From: Marinomonas shanghaiensis
Lineage (GTDB): Bacteria; Pseudomonadota; Gammaproteobacteria; Pseudomonadales; Marinomonadaceae
Reading direction: 5' to 3'
Assembly: GCF_003259175.1 (NCBI RefSeq)
Contig: NZ_QGOK01000020.1
Location: 38,755 to 102,754, forward strand
DNA: 64,000 nt
Each line of letters begins with the position of its first letter. Position 1 is the first letter of the stretch. The notes below the pieces were generated by a model. The model saw nothing but the letters and a program-made list of their open reading frames with translations. It was not told where the DNA came from and searched no databases. The translations under genes and the position numbers were made by a program. This document shows positions 42,713-52,987 of this stretch, piece after piece.

Positions 42713-44452
42713 TTATTTATGACAGCCACAGCCTTTATGTTCGTGACTCAGTTCTTGCCAGTTTTTCAATTTACTGGTGCCGCCGATGCCTGAGTTGAAG
42801 CTGTTGGTTGGGTCGGTTTTTTGGTAAAACTCGCGCAATGCTGGTTTCGCCATGTATTCGTGCCCTACGTTATGCTCGGCTGGGTATTCCGCACCGCGGG
42901 CGTCGTAGCTTGATAGAATCTGCTTCTTCACCGCTTTGGCGTCGACACCTTTTTTCATGATGTAGTTTTGATGCATGACGTGACAGAAGAAATGCCCGTA
43001 GTACATTTTAACGGCGACTTTGTCTTCGATGTCTTTGGGTAGTTCTTCAAACCAATCACGTTCATTACGTGGGAAGGCCACGTCAATGGTCATGATCGAA
43101 CCGAGCTCTTTGCCGTTCATTATGTGATAACGGGTCAAGGCACCACCGGTAACGAAGCGATGTAAGATGGCTTGGTCTGCTTCACGCTTGGTACAAGCAA
43201 AGAAGTCCCCTTCGTTCTCTTTAAAGAAGTTGTCTAAATAGGCTTGTGCTTCCGCGACACCGTCATTGCTGGTTTCGACTATCCAATGGTGCTCGTATTT
43301 TTCACGGAAATCTTCCATGCGTTTTGGCAGGTGGTTCGGGAAAAGCTGACTGGCATATTGCATGACGCGATCAGAAAACTTGTTCGGCATGAACTTCACT
43401 TTGCCTGCCCATCTGTCTACCGTTCGTTTTAGAGCAAACATTTTCGGGATGTATTTGGTGCCCAGTTTGTCGATCACCAAATAGCTGTCTTTACCGTATT
43501 TTTTACTGATGTCATAACTGCTGCTGTGCATGTATTCGCCTGACACAGGCAGATTTTTAAAGGTAGACAACATGTCACGGCGCATTTGTTCCATCACTGC
43601 GGGATCATTCGTGCCAATGTAAAAGACTTGATACTTTTCAGGAATGGGGAAGGTATCGATACGCACGGCAAACACCGCCAATTTCCCCGCACAACCAGAT
43701 GCTTCGTACAAACGACGTGGGTCGTTATTAAAACGTGATGGAGTATCTGCATCTACGTCTCGAATACGCTCGTGGTATTCGTTGTCAGAAGCACGTTTAT
43801 CTGGGAACTGAATGTCTTTTTCTTGGTAGGTTTTGTTTTGCAAATTGCTCAGAATTTCTTCTGGATCGCTGCCCAACTCAATGCCTAAGTTGTTCACCAA
43901 CTGCAGTTCGCCATCTTGTGTGACTTGGGCAAACAAGGACATTTCTGTGTACGCAGGACCACGTTGCACTAACGCGCCGCCAGAGTTGTTACACACACCA
44001 CCAACAATTGACGCACCAATGCAGGAAGAACCAATAACAGAATGCGGTTCACGACCATAGGGTTTTAACGTGTCTTCTAAACCAAACAAGGTGCTGCCGG
44101 CAAAACCGACAATTTGTTTGCCTTGGTCAAGCAGCTGAATGTCGTCGATGCGCATGGTACTAATGATAACGATAGGACGATCATAGTCCGCACCATTGGG
44201 CGTTGAACCACCAGTCAAGCCTGTGTTAGCCGCTTGCATAATAACGATAACATCGGCTTTCACACAGGCTTGCAGACACTTCCAGATTTCAACCAAGCTA
44301 CCAGGACGAACAACTGCATACGCCTTGCCACCGCCGAGACGAAAACCTTGGCTATACGGCTTGGTCTTGTCTTCGTCTGTTAGCGTGTATTGATTTCCTA
44401 CGATGGCCTTTAACTCAGCGGCCAAATCTAAGCTGAAACTGGATTCCGTCAT
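42713..44452 (-). CDS. dld: Quinone-dependent D-lactate dehydrogenase
   Basis: The 579-residue FAD enzyme of the E. coli Dld type has an FAD-binding PCMH domain in the N-terminal third (VRPGSLVEIWKCLQACVKADVIVIMQAANTGLTGGSTPNG and GSSCIGASIVGGVCNNSGGALVQRGPAYTE). The Dld-specific membrane-binding domain follows (~residues 270-500), then a Cys/His-rich tail HEHKGCGCHK. It oxidises D-lactate to pyruvate at the inner membrane, feeding electrons to quinone. It is monocistronic. Confidence 0.94.
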   Translation of the reverse strand: MTESSFSLDLAAELKAIVGNQYTLTDEDKTKPYSQGFRLGGGKAYAVVRPGSLVEIWKCLQACVKADVIVIMQAANTGLTGGSTPNGADYDRPIVIISTMRIDDIQLLDQGKQIVGFAGSTLFGLEDTLKPYGREPHSVIGSSCIGASIVGGVCNNSGGALVQRGPAYTEMSLFAQVTQDGELQLVNNLGIELGSDPEEILSNLQNKTYQEKDIQFPDKRASDNEYHERIRDVDADTPSRFNNDPRRLYEASGCAGKLAVFAVRIDTFPIPEKYQVFYIGTNDPAVMEQMRRDMLSTFKNLPVSGEYMHSSSYDISKKYGKDSYLVIDKLGTKYIPKMFALKRTVDRWAGKVKFMPNKFSDRVMQYASQLFPNHLPKRMEDFREKYEHHWIVETSNDGVAEAQAYLDNFFKENEGDFFACTKREADQAILHRFVTGGALTRYHIMNGKELGSIMTIDVAFPRNERDWFEELPKDIEDKVAVKMYYGHFFCHVMHQNYIMKKGVDAKAVKKQILSSYDARGAEYPAEHNVGHEYMAKPALREFYQKTDPTNSFNSGIGGTSKLKNWQELSHEHKGCGCHK

Positions 44453-44561
44453 AAAAGGGTACTTCGCAATGTGTCGGGGGAAAGAGCCGAGTATACTAAA
44501 CTTAACGGCTTCTAAAAAACACTCTAACCATAGAATTGGGAATCATCTTCATAAGGAATGC

Positions 44562-45425
44562 TTATGCTGATGAATTGTGACGCCAAAAAAACGCATCCAC
44601 ATCCTCTAAAATTGGCGCTTTGCTTTTCAAAAACCACACAAGGCTAGACACCATGTCGGCATGGCCGACACCGTCGTAGATTTTGCTTTCCACCATGCCC
44701 TGCTCGGCGTGAATTTTGGCGATTAACTTGTCCATATTGCTTTTACCCACGACAGTATCGTCAGCGCCCCAAAGCAGTAGCATTGGCGGCTCTTTGCCAT
44801 CAATAAAGGTCGTTACCTGCATATTTGGGTAATTTTCTGGTGGGCCAAACATATCCATATAGTCTTCTTCGTAAGGCACAAAATCATATGGCCCCGATAA
44901 GCCAGCAAAGGCTTTGATAATAGAAGGCGTTAAGCCTTCAGCTTGCAAGTATTGTTTGTCTGCCGTGATCATGGCACCGATGTGTGCGCCAGCAGAATGT
45001 CCGGCAATAAACAAACGTTCTGGATCGCCTTGGTAATCGGCTATATGCCGATAGGTCCAGGCCACTGCCTTAGCGCCATCTTCAACAAAGGTAGGAAATT
45101 TCACCTGCGGGTATTTGCTGTAATCGGCAATCACCGCGATATAGCCTTTGCTTGCTAGGGCTTCCCCCATAAAGGGATACATGTCTTTCGAACCATCTTT
45201 CCAGCTACCACCATAAAAGAAAACCACCACAGGAAGGGATTGACCTGAAGAATGAGGCGGAACATAAATGTCTAGTTTTTGCCAAGACTCAGTACCATAA
45301 GCAATATCTTTTGTTGTCTCGGTATCGCTGAATGAATTAGGTAAATTGGCAACACCCAACCCAACTTTAGTACAGGCAACGAGCAATAAAGAACTCAGCG
45401 CCACACACACTTTTGCTATCGTCAA
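44562..45425 (-). CDS. Lipoprotein alpha/beta hydrolase (esterase)
   Basis: The 287-residue protein has a lipoprotein signal peptide ending in LLVAC (acyl-Cys18). The alpha/beta-hydrolase fold shows oxyanion-hole VVVFFYGGSWKDGSK, nucleophile Ser in FIAGHSAGAHIG, Asp in LLWGADDTVV and His in DGVGHADMV. It belongs to the BD-FAE/hormone-sensitive lipase-like carboxylesterases. A tethered envelope esterase is expected; the substrate is unknown. Confidence 0.87.
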   Translation of the reverse strand: MTIAKVCVALSSLLLVACTKVGLGVANLPNSFSDTETTKDIAYGTESWQKLDIYVPPHSSGQSLPVVVFFYGGSWKDGSKDMYPFMGEALASKGYIAVIADYSKYPQVKFPTFVEDGAKAVAWTYRHIADYQGDPERLFIAGHSAGAHIGAMITADKQYLQAEGLTPSIIKAFAGLSGPYDFVPYEEDYMDMFGPPENYPNMQVTTFIDGKEPPMLLLWGADDTVVGKSNMDKLIAKIHAEQGMVESKIYDGVGHADMVSSLVWFLKSKAPILEDVDAFFWRHNSSA

Positions 45426-45550
45426 AACTGACCTCTTGCGTCTCTTAAAATGAATTTATTAGAAGTCATACGGAGTAAAAACAAAAATAGACCAGAATTC
45501 TCATACTTTAATTTGCACCCAAAAAACATCAAGCGGTTGAATTAACAAAG

Positions 45551-45651
45551 CATATTACCTAAAATCCTTAATATGCGGTTGGAAACAACTCAGATTGGCG
45601 GGCTGCCTTAATGCGGTGCGCTGAGCATTAGCTCTTTCCCCCGCCTTTTTT
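45551..45651 (+). ncRNA. Candidate structured small RNA with terminator
   Basis: The gap between the divergent esterase and DUF3800 genes ends in an intrinsic terminator on the plus strand: GGCGGG (45597-45602), an inner TAATGC/GCATTA stem, CCCGCC (45640-45645) and TTTTTT. Upstream lie CATATT/AATATG (45551-45575) and a small GTTG-GAAA-CAAC hairpin (45578-45589). No coding gene ends here on that strand, so the terminator needs its own transcript: a small RNA or a 5' leader attenuator for 45710. I recognise no known RNA family. Confidence 0.45.
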
Positions 45652-45709
45652 CTTGCACCTCATAATTCAAGTATACTCGTTCAGAAAATCGACTTCTTAA
45701 GGACTAAGA

Positions 45710-46209
45710 ATGTTTTTACTCTATGCGGATGAATCCGGAACTCCCGGCGGAGCAGATCAGGAACATTTCGTTCTTGCTGGAATAACAGTATTTGAAAGAA
45801 AATCCCATTGGCTATCTCTCGAACTAAACAAAATAGCAGCTCGTTTCAGTAATCAAGATCCCAATTCTGTTGAGCTGCATGGTGCCCCAATGCTCTCTGG
45901 CAGAAAACATTGGCGGAAATTTGATAAAGAGGACTTATCCTCTTTGACAAAAGCAGCAAAGAAGCCCCTATCCAAGCCCTAGCTACAGAATTCAAAATAG
46001 ATGGACACGAATGGGGAAAATTACGCAATATGGCTGATGTCCCCGTTTTTATAGATAGCCATGCAACAAGATTAATTCAACTAGCAGACCTAGTCGCTTA
46101 CGCCATATTTAGAAAGTATGAAAAACAAGATAATCAGTTCTTTGATCTGATTGAAAACAAGTTTGATTATTTTGGTGGCGTTCAACACGGCTTGCATGTC
46201 AGCGTGTAA
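45710..46209 (+). pseudogene. DUF3800 gene with internal deletion and frameshift
   Basis: The first frame (45710-45982) gives the DUF3800 start MFLLYADESGTPGG with catalytic-like Asp/Glu and ELHGAPMLSGRKHWRKF, then goes out of frame. A second frame resumes the family's C-terminal part from about 45942 (LFDKSSKEAPIQALATEFKI, GHEWGKLRN, FIDSHATRLIQLADLVAYAI, GGVQHGLHV) and stops at 46207-46209. The two parts total ~165 codons against a usual 220-250, so about 60-80 codons are missing at the junction near 45935-45945. DUF3800 proteins have an RNase H-like fold and are common on mobile and defence islands. Confidence 0.8.
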
Positions 46210-46210
46210 G

Positions 46211-46234
46211 AAGCCGCTCCCCCGAACGGCTTTT
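46211..46234 (+). terminator. Terminator after DUF3800 remnant
   Basis: AAGCCG / CGGCTT arms enclose a ten-base loop and end in TTTT just after the stop, between this gene and convergent purU. Confidence 0.65.
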
Positions 46235-46262
46235 CACTTTACGCCACTTTTAAATAAGCAGA

Positions 46263-47129
46263 TTACCCACCAAACACAACGGTACGTTTGCCATTCAAGA
46301 ACACACGTTTTTCCACGTGGCATTTCACCGCATTAAACAAGGTAACACGCTCGATGTCTTGGCCTTTGGCGATGAGGTCTTCAGCATAGTGAGCGTGGTT
46401 CACCACTTGAATGCCTTGGGAAATGATTGGCCCCTCATCAAGATCGTTGTTCACATAGTGTGCGGTTGCGCCGACCATTTTCACGCCTTTTTCCCACGCT
46501 TGATGATAGGGTCGAGCGCCTTTAAAGCCAGGCAGCAGTGAGTGATGGATGTTGATCGCACGACCATCAAGGTATTCACACATGCTCGGCGAGAGCACTT
46601 GCATGTAGCGCGCCAGTACGACCAATTCGGTATCGTATTGTTCGATCAAGTCACGCACTTGCGCTTCTTGCTCTAGCTTAGTGTCAGCCGTGATTGGCAA
46701 ATGGTAGTACGGAATGCCATGCCATTTAGCAAGGTCTTCCAAATCGGGATGATTAGAAATAATCACGGTAACATCGATGTTTAGCTGACCGGTACGAAAG
46801 CGATACAACAAGTCATTCAAACAATGGTCGTACTTAGACACCATGATCGCCACTTTGGGTTTGTGATTGGGCGCCGTTAACGACCAATCCATATCAAATT
46901 CTGCCGCGCGGGCTGTGAATTCGGCATTAAAAGCGGCTTCGCTAAAGTCCACATTTTGTGGCAAAAATTCTATGCGAATAAAGAAGCGACCAGACTCTCT
47001 ATCATCAAAAGAATGGATTTCGTCAATATAATTGCCCGCTTGCGCCATATATCGAGTCACAACATCGACGGTTCCTATGATGCTGGGGCAGCTGGCGGTA
47101 AAGATCCAAGGCGCGGTTTTTGATTTCAT
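46263..47129 (-). CDS. purU: Formyltetrahydrofolate deformylase
   Basis: The 288-residue protein has an N-terminal ACT domain (~8-85, WIFTASCPSIIGTVDVVTRY) and a C-terminal formyltransferase fold with NIHHSLLPGFKGARPYHQA, VGATAHYVNNDLDEGPII and Asp/His/Asn catalytic residues. It hydrolyses 10-formyl-THF to THF and formate. It lies downstream of soxBDAG, where it recycles one-carbon units produced from the sarcosine methyl group. Gap to soxG about 100 bp, probably the same transcript. Confidence 0.94.
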   Translation of the reverse strand: MKSKTAPWIFTASCPSIIGTVDVVTRYMAQAGNYIDEIHSFDDRESGRFFIRIEFLPQNVDFSEAAFNAEFTARAAEFDMDWSLTAPNHKPKVAIMVSKYDHCLNDLLYRFRTGQLNIDVTVIISNHPDLEDLAKWHGIPYYHLPITADTKLEQEAQVRDLIEQYDTELVVLARYMQVLSPSMCEYLDGRAINIHHSLLPGFKGARPYHQAWEKGVKMVGATAHYVNNDLDEGPIISQGIQVVNHAHYAEDLIAKGQDIERVTLFNAVKCHVEKRVFLNGKRTVVFGG

Positions 47130-47231
47130 AAAATAGTCTCTTATTGTCTTATGCTGTTTACGTCACAAAACAGGCTGACCACCAACAGTGGCCAACCCAA
47201 ACCGTGAATGACACAAATGGATGAATAGTCG

Positions 47232-47912
47232 TCAGTGGTGAACGACCAAACCGTATTCTCGACTGGCGTCTTGAATCCATAACCAGAGATAGTCGGCAAA
47301 ACTGCGACGGACCACTAATTCAAACTGGTCTTCTGCCACACGACAAATCATTGCCCCGCTTTTAGCAAACACGGTAGACACGACTTTACCGACAGGAAAT
47401 TCACTCCCATGCAAATCCACTGGTGTCGACTTTTTCAGCATGTCGACCACATGACGGCCAGACACATCAAAAATCGTTGTGCCGCCACTGATGTTCACTA
47501 ATGAATAATGCCCCGTTAGTTGCTCAAAAAAACGCGTTTCCAATTCAAAAGCCTGCTCACCCGCGACAATAATGAGCCATTCGTCTGGTGATACCCAGCG
47601 AACGGAAACCTTACCTATTGGTGAATCATCCGCTGTTACTGACGTCAATGGCTGCATTGGCAATGCCACGCCTAATAAGGCTTTTATCACTTCTTGCTGC
47701 TCTGCAGATGGCAAACAACGCAAGGTTAATAATCCCATCAGCTTACGTTCATGAAAGTGTACGCCGCCTTCCTGCGGGCCATGCTCAGCCACGCTGATAA
47801 GATCCGCGTGGTGCAAAGGGCTTTCCCCCACAATCTCGGCCGCAGGCAATTGCTTGGTCACCAACTTGTCTACTGGCGCTAATTCAACCGCTTCTACTTT
47901 GACATCAGACAT
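47232..47912 (-). CDS. soxG: Sarcosine oxidase gamma subunit
   Basis: The 226-residue protein has a GcvT/SoxG-like fold (LRCLPSAEQQEVIKALLGVALP, WVSPDEWLIIVAGEQAF, SGGTTIFDVSGRHVVDMLKKSTPVDLHGSEFPVGK). It is a structural subunit of heterotetrameric sarcosine oxidase. It overlaps the 3' end of soxA by eight bases. Confidence 0.92.
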   Translation of the reverse strand: MSDVKVEAVELAPVDKLVTKQLPAAEIVGESPLHHADLISVAEHGPQEGGVHFHERKLMGLLTLRCLPSAEQQEVIKALLGVALPMQPLTSVTADDSPIGKVSVRWVSPDEWLIIVAGEQAFELETRFFEQLTGHYSLVNISGGTTIFDVSGRHVVDMLKKSTPVDLHGSEFPVGKVVSTVFAKSGAMICRVAEDQFELVVRRSFADYLWLWIQDASREYGLVVHH

Positions 47913-50900
47913 GTTGACGCTCCCCTTTTGGATCTAAAAATACTGGGCTGCAAATTTCAGCTTCAATAACACGGCCATCCGCCAATGGATAAAAGACTTT
48001 TTCACCCATCTTATCTAAGCCACCTTTCACAAAGCCCATGGCAACGGAACGCTTCAAATTCGCACTCCAATAACTAGACGTAACATGCCCAACCATTGGC
48101 ATGGGAATGGGCGCTTTCGGATCCAATACACCTTGGGCGCCTTCTGGTAAGACTACATTGGGGTCAAGGGTTTTTAACCCCACCAGCTGTTTACGATCCG
48201 CCCGAACACAGTCTTCCCGTTGCATGCCTCGCTTACCGATAAAGCTAAAGGGTTTCTGCATCGATACCGCCCACGACATGCCCAAATCAAACGGATGCAC
48301 GGAACCGTCTGTGTCTTGCCCCGCAATGATAAAGCCTTTTTCCGCCCGCAAAATATGCATGGTTTCTGTGCCGTATGGCGTTAGATTAAATTCTTCACCC
48401 TGCTCAAATAACGCTTTCCAAACGTGCATACCATAGTTGGCCTGAACGTTGATCTCGAATGACAACTCGCCCGTGAAAGAAATTCGGAACACCCGTGCTG
48501 GCACGCCCGCCACTGTCATGGGCTTCCAGTCCATAAAGGCCATGTTTTCTTTGGAAACATCATAGTCTGTTAGTTTTTCCAATAGCTTGCGGCTGTTTGG
48601 TCCAGAAATTGTCATGGTTGACCAATGGTCGGTGACACTGGTGAAGTACACCTCCAACTCAGGCCACTCGGTTTGGTGGTAAATCTCTAACCAAGACAAC
48701 ACACGGGCAGCACCGCCTGTCGTTGTGGTCATCAAGAAATGGTTTTCCGCCAAACAGGAAGTCACACCGTCGTCGAACACCATGCCGTCTTCACCACACA
48801 TCAAGCCATAACGACATTTACCAACGGGTAATTTCGCCCAAGCGTTGGTGTAAACGCGGCCTAAGAACTCTCGTGCGTCTTTGCCTTGTATATCGATCTT
48901 ACCCAACGTAGAAGCGTCCAAGATGCCGACCGATTCACGTGTCGCTAGGCATTCTCGGTTGAGCGCTTCTTGCATGGTTTCATTGCCCTTAGGGTAATAC
49001 CAAGCACGTTTCCACTGCCCTACGTCTTCAAATTTTGCTCCGCGCTCAACATGCCAAGCATGCATGGCTGTGTAGCGCTTTGGATCAAACAATTCTCCGC
49101 AATCTCGTCCAGCAATCGCACCAAACGTCACCGGTGTGTAGTTTGGACGGAAAATGGTTGTGCCGGTTTGAGGAATGGTTTGCTTGAGCATTTTCGCCGC
49201 AATCGCCATACCATTGATATTGCCTAGCTTGCCTTGGTCCGTACCAAAGCCCATGGCGGTATAGCGTTTCACGTGCTCAATCGATTCAAAACCTTCACGA
49301 CACGCCAGCTCAATACCTGCTGCGGTCACGTCGTTTTGATAATCGACAAACTGCTTGGGTGCTTTCGATGTGGGTTTGGTATGAGGAAGGTGGAACAAAG
49401 CCATGGCTTTGCCCTCTACTATCGCCTCCGTTTCTGGCAATTCGATATCTGATTTAGCGAGCCCTAAATTCGACAAAGCATCTAATGCTGCACTGGCACC
49501 TTCAGACAAGGCTTCCTTCGTCGCAAAGGCACCATTAATTGCACCAGCAGTCAGTTGCTTTTGATAGGTTTTGCCCGGCGTAAAACCAAGGATATCGTCA
49601 TTCCAAACCGGACGAGATCCTGTGTGGCAAGACAAATGAATCACCGGACTCCAGCCGCCTGATGTGGCCACTGTGTCTGCGGCCATCTTAACGATAGGCC
49701 CTACCACGGCATCGCCCGCATCGTTCAATGGTGCAATAGAAACGCCCGTCACTCGCTTATTGCCGTGTGCTTCAATAACGCCAGAACCCACCAAAATACT
49801 GATACCACGCTCCCGCGCAGCTTCAACAAAGGTGCCTTTTGGATTCTTGCGCGAGTCAACAATAGCAACCACTCGACGACCTGCATCATGCCAATCTAGC
49901 GCAGCGCGATAAGCATTGTCGTTTGATGTCATCAACACCAAATCCTTACCCGGTGCCACGCCATAACGATTAATATAAGTCGATACCGCATTCGCCACCA
50001 TGCAACCGGGTATATCGTTATTGCCATACACCAAAGGACGTTCATGAGCGCCCGTCGCCAAAATCACCCATTTGGCTCGCACTCGATGCAAGCGTTGAGC
50101 AATTTGACCATTCGGCGCGCGATCTGCAAATTGATCGGTACAATGCTGTTGAATGGTTAAAAAGTTATGATCGTGATAGCCGTTGACCTGAGAATTCGGC
50201 AGCATCAATACATCATCAAAACCAGACAACTCTTGAACCACGTCCTTGACCCATTCTGCTGCAGGTTTGCCATTCAGCGTTTCTTTGCTGCTGAGTAAGC
50301 TTCCGCCAAATTCATTTTGCTCATCGGCAATAATCACGCGAGCACCTGCTCGTGCGGCTGTCAATGCGGCCATTAAACCCGCTGGGCCAGCCCCCACGAT
50401 CAACAGATCACAGTGTTGGTTCATCTTGTCGTAGATGTCTGGATCATTTTCCTTTGGCGCGCGACCAAGACCGGCCGCTTTACGAATATAAGATTCGTAG
50501 GTTTCCCACATGGACTTTGGGTACATGAAAGTTTTGTAATAAAAACCCGGTGGCATCATTTTTCCACCCACTTTCCCCACCAAGCCCATCAAATCCATAT
50601 CGACGTTGGGCCAACCATTGGTACTGCTCGCCACTAATCCCGCATACAGCGACTGTTGTGTGGCACGCACGTTTGGAATTTGCGTCGCTTCAGTAGAACC
50701 AATTTGCATGATGGCGTTTGGTTCTTCCGCGCCCGCCGCGACAATACCCCGCGGACGACTGTATTTAAAACTGCGACCAACAATGTCCACGCCGTTCGCC
50801 AACAAAGCAGAGGCCAAGGTGTCGCCTTCGAAGCCCTTGTATTGTTTGCCATTGTAGGTAAAAGTCAGCGGTTTAGCGCGATCAATACGGCCACCTTCTA

Positions 50901-50937
50901 GGAGACGATTAGACTGCTTACTCAAATCTTGTGTCAT
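47905..50937 (-). CDS. soxA: Sarcosine oxidase alpha subunit
   Basis: The 1010-residue protein has an N-terminal 2Fe-2S-like domain (FTYNGKQYKGFEGDTLASALLANGV), a Rossmann nucleotide-binding domain (CDLLIVGAGPAGLMAALTAARAG, ~170-420) and a C-terminal GcvT/THF-binding domain (~600-1010, YGLMCGEDGMVFDDGVTSCLAENHF and DLGMSWAVSMQK). It oxidatively demethylates sarcosine to glycine with SoxB, passing the methyl group to THF. It is third in soxBDAG. Sarcosine is the last methylated intermediate of glycine betaine degradation. Confidence 0.95.
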   Translation of the reverse strand: MTQDLSKQSNRLLEGGRIDRAKPLTFTYNGKQYKGFEGDTLASALLANGVDIVGRSFKYSRPRGIVAAGAEEPNAIMQIGSTEATQIPNVRATQQSLYAGLVASSTNGWPNVDMDLMGLVGKVGGKMMPPGFYYKTFMYPKSMWETYESYIRKAAGLGRAPKENDPDIYDKMNQHCDLLIVGAGPAGLMAALTAARAGARVIIADEQNEFGGSLLSSKETLNGKPAAEWVKDVVQELSGFDDVLMLPNSQVNGYHDHNFLTIQQHCTDQFADRAPNGQIAQRLHRVRAKWVILATGAHERPLVYGNNDIPGCMVANAVSTYINRYGVAPGKDLVLMTSNDNAYRAALDWHDAGRRVVAIVDSRKNPKGTFVEAARERGISILVGSGVIEAHGNKRVTGVSIAPLNDAGDAVVGPIVKMAADTVATSGGWSPVIHLSCHTGSRPVWNDDILGFTPGKTYQKQLTAGAINGAFATKEALSEGASAALDALSNLGLAKSDIELPETEAIVEGKAMALFHLPHTKPTSKAPKQFVDYQNDVTAAGIELACREGFESIEHVKRYTAMGFGTDQGKLGNINGMAIAAKMLKQTIPQTGTTIFRPNYTPVTFGAIAGRDCGELFDPKRYTAMHAWHVERGAKFEDVGQWKRAWYYPKGNETMQEALNRECLATRESVGILDASTLGKIDIQGKDAREFLGRVYTNAWAKLPVGKCRYGLMCGEDGMVFDDGVTSCLAENHFLMTTTTGGAARVLSWLEIYHQTEWPELEVYFTSVTDHWSTMTISGPNSRKLLEKLTDYDVSKENMAFMDWKPMTVAGVPARVFRISFTGELSFEINVQANYGMHVWKALFEQGEEFNLTPYGTETMHILRAEKGFIIAGQDTDGSVHPFDLGMSWAVSMQKPFSFIGKRGMQREDCVRADRKQLVGLKTLDPNVVLPEGAQGVLDPKAPIPMPMVGHVTSSYWSANLKRSVAMGFVKGGLDKMGEKVFYPLADGRVIEAEICSPVFLDPKGERQHV

Positions 50938-50949
50938 GATATCGCGCCT

Positions 50950-51243
50950 CTATTTCGCTTGGTCGGCTACAACAGAAGGCTTTTCACCCACCTTGTAGAC
51001 TTCTTTTATTTCGTAAGTTTGGGTATCTCGTGTGACGTTGAAGTATTTACGACAACCCGCCCCATGCACCCACAGTTCGTGATGAATGCCACGCGGATTA
51101 GCGCGAAAATACATAAACTCACCCCATTCTTTATCGGTGCAAGCATCGGGATCTAATGGACGGGCGATATGTGCCTGACCCGCCACATGAAACTCTTCTT
51201 CTTCACGGTATTCGCAACAATACGGGCAATAAATATGAAACAT
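50950..51243 (-). CDS. soxD: Sarcosine oxidase delta subunit
   Basis: This 97-residue zinc-binding subunit starts MFHIYCPYCCEYREEEEFHV, with C6 and C9 and later HGAGCRKYFNVTRDT supplying ligands. It also has the family block WGEFMYFRANPRGIHHELWVH. It sits between soxB and soxA, 12 bp upstream of soxA, as in all heterotetrameric sox operons. Confidence 0.94.
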   Translation of the reverse strand: MFHIYCPYCCEYREEEEFHVAGQAHIARPLDPDACTDKEWGEFMYFRANPRGIHHELWVHGAGCRKYFNVTRDTQTYEIKEVYKVGEKPSVVADQAK

Positions 51244-51275
51244 AGTATTTCTCTCCTAATTCGGTCTTCGCCCGC

Positions 51276-52529
51276 TTAATGTGCTACGCCAGCCGCGCCG
51301 TGTTCATCCACCAGCGCGCCATTATGAAAGCGGAACATAGAAAAAGGTTTTGCTAATGGATGCATTTCGCCTTTCGCCAAAGACGCAGCAAACACATGAC
51401 CCGAACCCGGTGTCGCTTTAAACCCGCCCGTTCCCCAACCACAGTTGAAAAACAAATTCTTCACAGGCGTCTCGCTGATAATCGGACAGGCATCCGGACA
51501 AGTGTCGACGATGCCGCCCCACTGGCGATTCATGCGCACACGACTGAAAACGGGAAACATTTCAACAATCGCCTGAATCGTGTGCTCAATAGTGGAATAA
51601 GAACCACGCTGACCATAGCCGTTGTAACTGTCGATCCCAGCCCCGATCACCAAATCGCCTTTGTCCGATTGCGACGCGTATCCATGTACTTGGTTCGACA
51701 TCACCACCGTATCGAGGATTGGCTTGATGGGTTCTGATACCAAAGCTTGTAGAGGATGAGATTCTAGCGGCAATTCAAAGCCCGCCATTTTGGCCAATAC
51801 GCTGGAGTTCCCTGCGACGACACAACCCACTCGGTCGGCACGAATTTCGCCATAACGGGCAGTACGCACACCAACAACGGTGCCATCTTCGATAATGAGA
51901 TCTTCCACTTCTGTTTGCTGGATCAGATCCACACCATGAGCATCAGCACCGCGGGCAAAGCCCCACGCCACCGCATCATGACGCGCCACACCCGCACGAG
52001 GTTGCCACGATGCTCCCAACACTGGGTAACGTGCACGATCAGAACAGTCCAGCACGGGGACAATTTCTTTGACTTGCTGCGTGTCTAACACTTCACCATC
52101 GATGCCATTTAAACGGTTGGCATTCACGCGACGTTGAATGTCGCGCATGTCTTGCAAGGTGTGGCCTAAGTTCAAGCAACCACGTTGTGAAAACATCACG
52201 TTGTAGTTCAAGTCCTGCGACAGACCTTCCCACAGCTTCATTGCGTGCTCATACAAATGCGCTGCTTCATCCCACAGATAATTAGAACGGACGATCGTGG
52301 TGTTTCGCGCCGTATTACCGCCACCCAAGAATCCTTTTTCAATCACGGCCACATTCGTCACACCAAACTCTTTTGCCAAATAATAGGCCGTCGCCAAACC
52401 ATGTCCGCCACCGCCTACGATAATGACATCGTATTTCTTTTTCGGGGTCGGATTACGCCACACCCGCTGCCAATTTTCATGATGGCTAAAACTGTGCTTT
52501 AACAACCCAAAGCCTGAATAATGCTGCAT
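51276..52529 (-). CDS. soxB: Sarcosine oxidase beta subunit
   Basis: This 417-residue flavoprotein has an N-terminal dinucleotide-binding motif ([20 protein letters not shown]), the covalent-FMN/FAD DAO fold and a C-terminal [28 protein letters not shown]. It holds the sarcosine oxidation site. It is first in soxBDAG-purU; the promoter must lie in 52530-52600 or further upstream. Confidence 0.95.
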   Translation of the reverse strand: MQHYSGFGLLKHSFSHHENWQRVWRNPTPKKKYDVIIVGGGGHGLATAYYLAKEFGVTNVAVIEKGFLGGGNTARNTTIVRSNYLWDEAAHLYEHAMKLWEGLSQDLNYNVMFSQRGCLNLGHTLQDMRDIQRRVNANRLNGIDGEVLDTQQVKEIVPVLDCSDRARYPVLGASWQPRAGVARHDAVAWGFARGADAHGVDLIQQTEVEDLIIEDGTVVGVRTARYGEIRADRVGCVVAGNSSVLAKMAGFELPLESHPLQALVSEPIKPILDTVVMSNQVHGYASQSDKGDLVIGAGIDSYNGYGQRGSYSTIEHTIQAIVEMFPVFSRVRMNRQWGGIVDTCPDACPIISETPVKNLFFNCGWGTGGFKATPGSGHVFAASLAKGEMHPLAKPFSMFRFHNGALVDEHGAAGVAH

Positions 52530-52987
52530 CAGATCAGCTCCTTATGTGGACAAAAAAATGTGATGAATGAACGCGCATTAACCACCTGTTGCGACTGATG
52601 ATAAAGACAATGATTTCTTATCTAATGCTTGGAAGCGTCCAGCGAATGACAAATTACGACAGAGAGCATGACGGCTTTGGATAGGGCCATAAACTAGATG
52701 GGGTTATGATTTAATAGTTCATTCTTATCGAAAGCCGAAGACCCCCATTTGACGAGTCCCCCAACCTATAAACTAACGTTCATAATAGTACTTTGTTCGA
52801 AAGCCGCGTTTACACACAAATCACTCTCATATCAGTCAATCACTCTTAGAAACCTCAGAAGCATCACGAAAAATCAATTTGGCAAGAGAGATAAACAACC
52901 TCAATGACACAATACCAAGTCAAATTACTAAGCTATTTCCAGCAGATAACCCAATAGAATTGCATTAACTAAATCTAGATTTTGCCA
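52530..52987. other. Gene-free region upstream of soxB
   Basis: In this 458-bp gap a 17-codon ORF at 52904 (MTQYQVKLLSYFQQITQ) is too short to call. CGAAAGCCG occurs twice (52728 and 52809 areas) without obvious symmetry. No regulator gene or tRNA was seen. The soxB promoter is expected here. Confidence 0.4.

Noticed and set aside
45597..45651. A tRNA or 4.5S RNA gene
   Set aside because: There is no cloverleaf, anticodon arm, CCA end or conserved SRP Alu/S-domain motif. The structure is a two-stem terminator.
52904..52957. Short ORF MTQYQVKLLSYFQQITQ upstream of soxB
   Set aside because: It has only 17 codons, a weak ribosome-binding site and no similarity; more likely chance.
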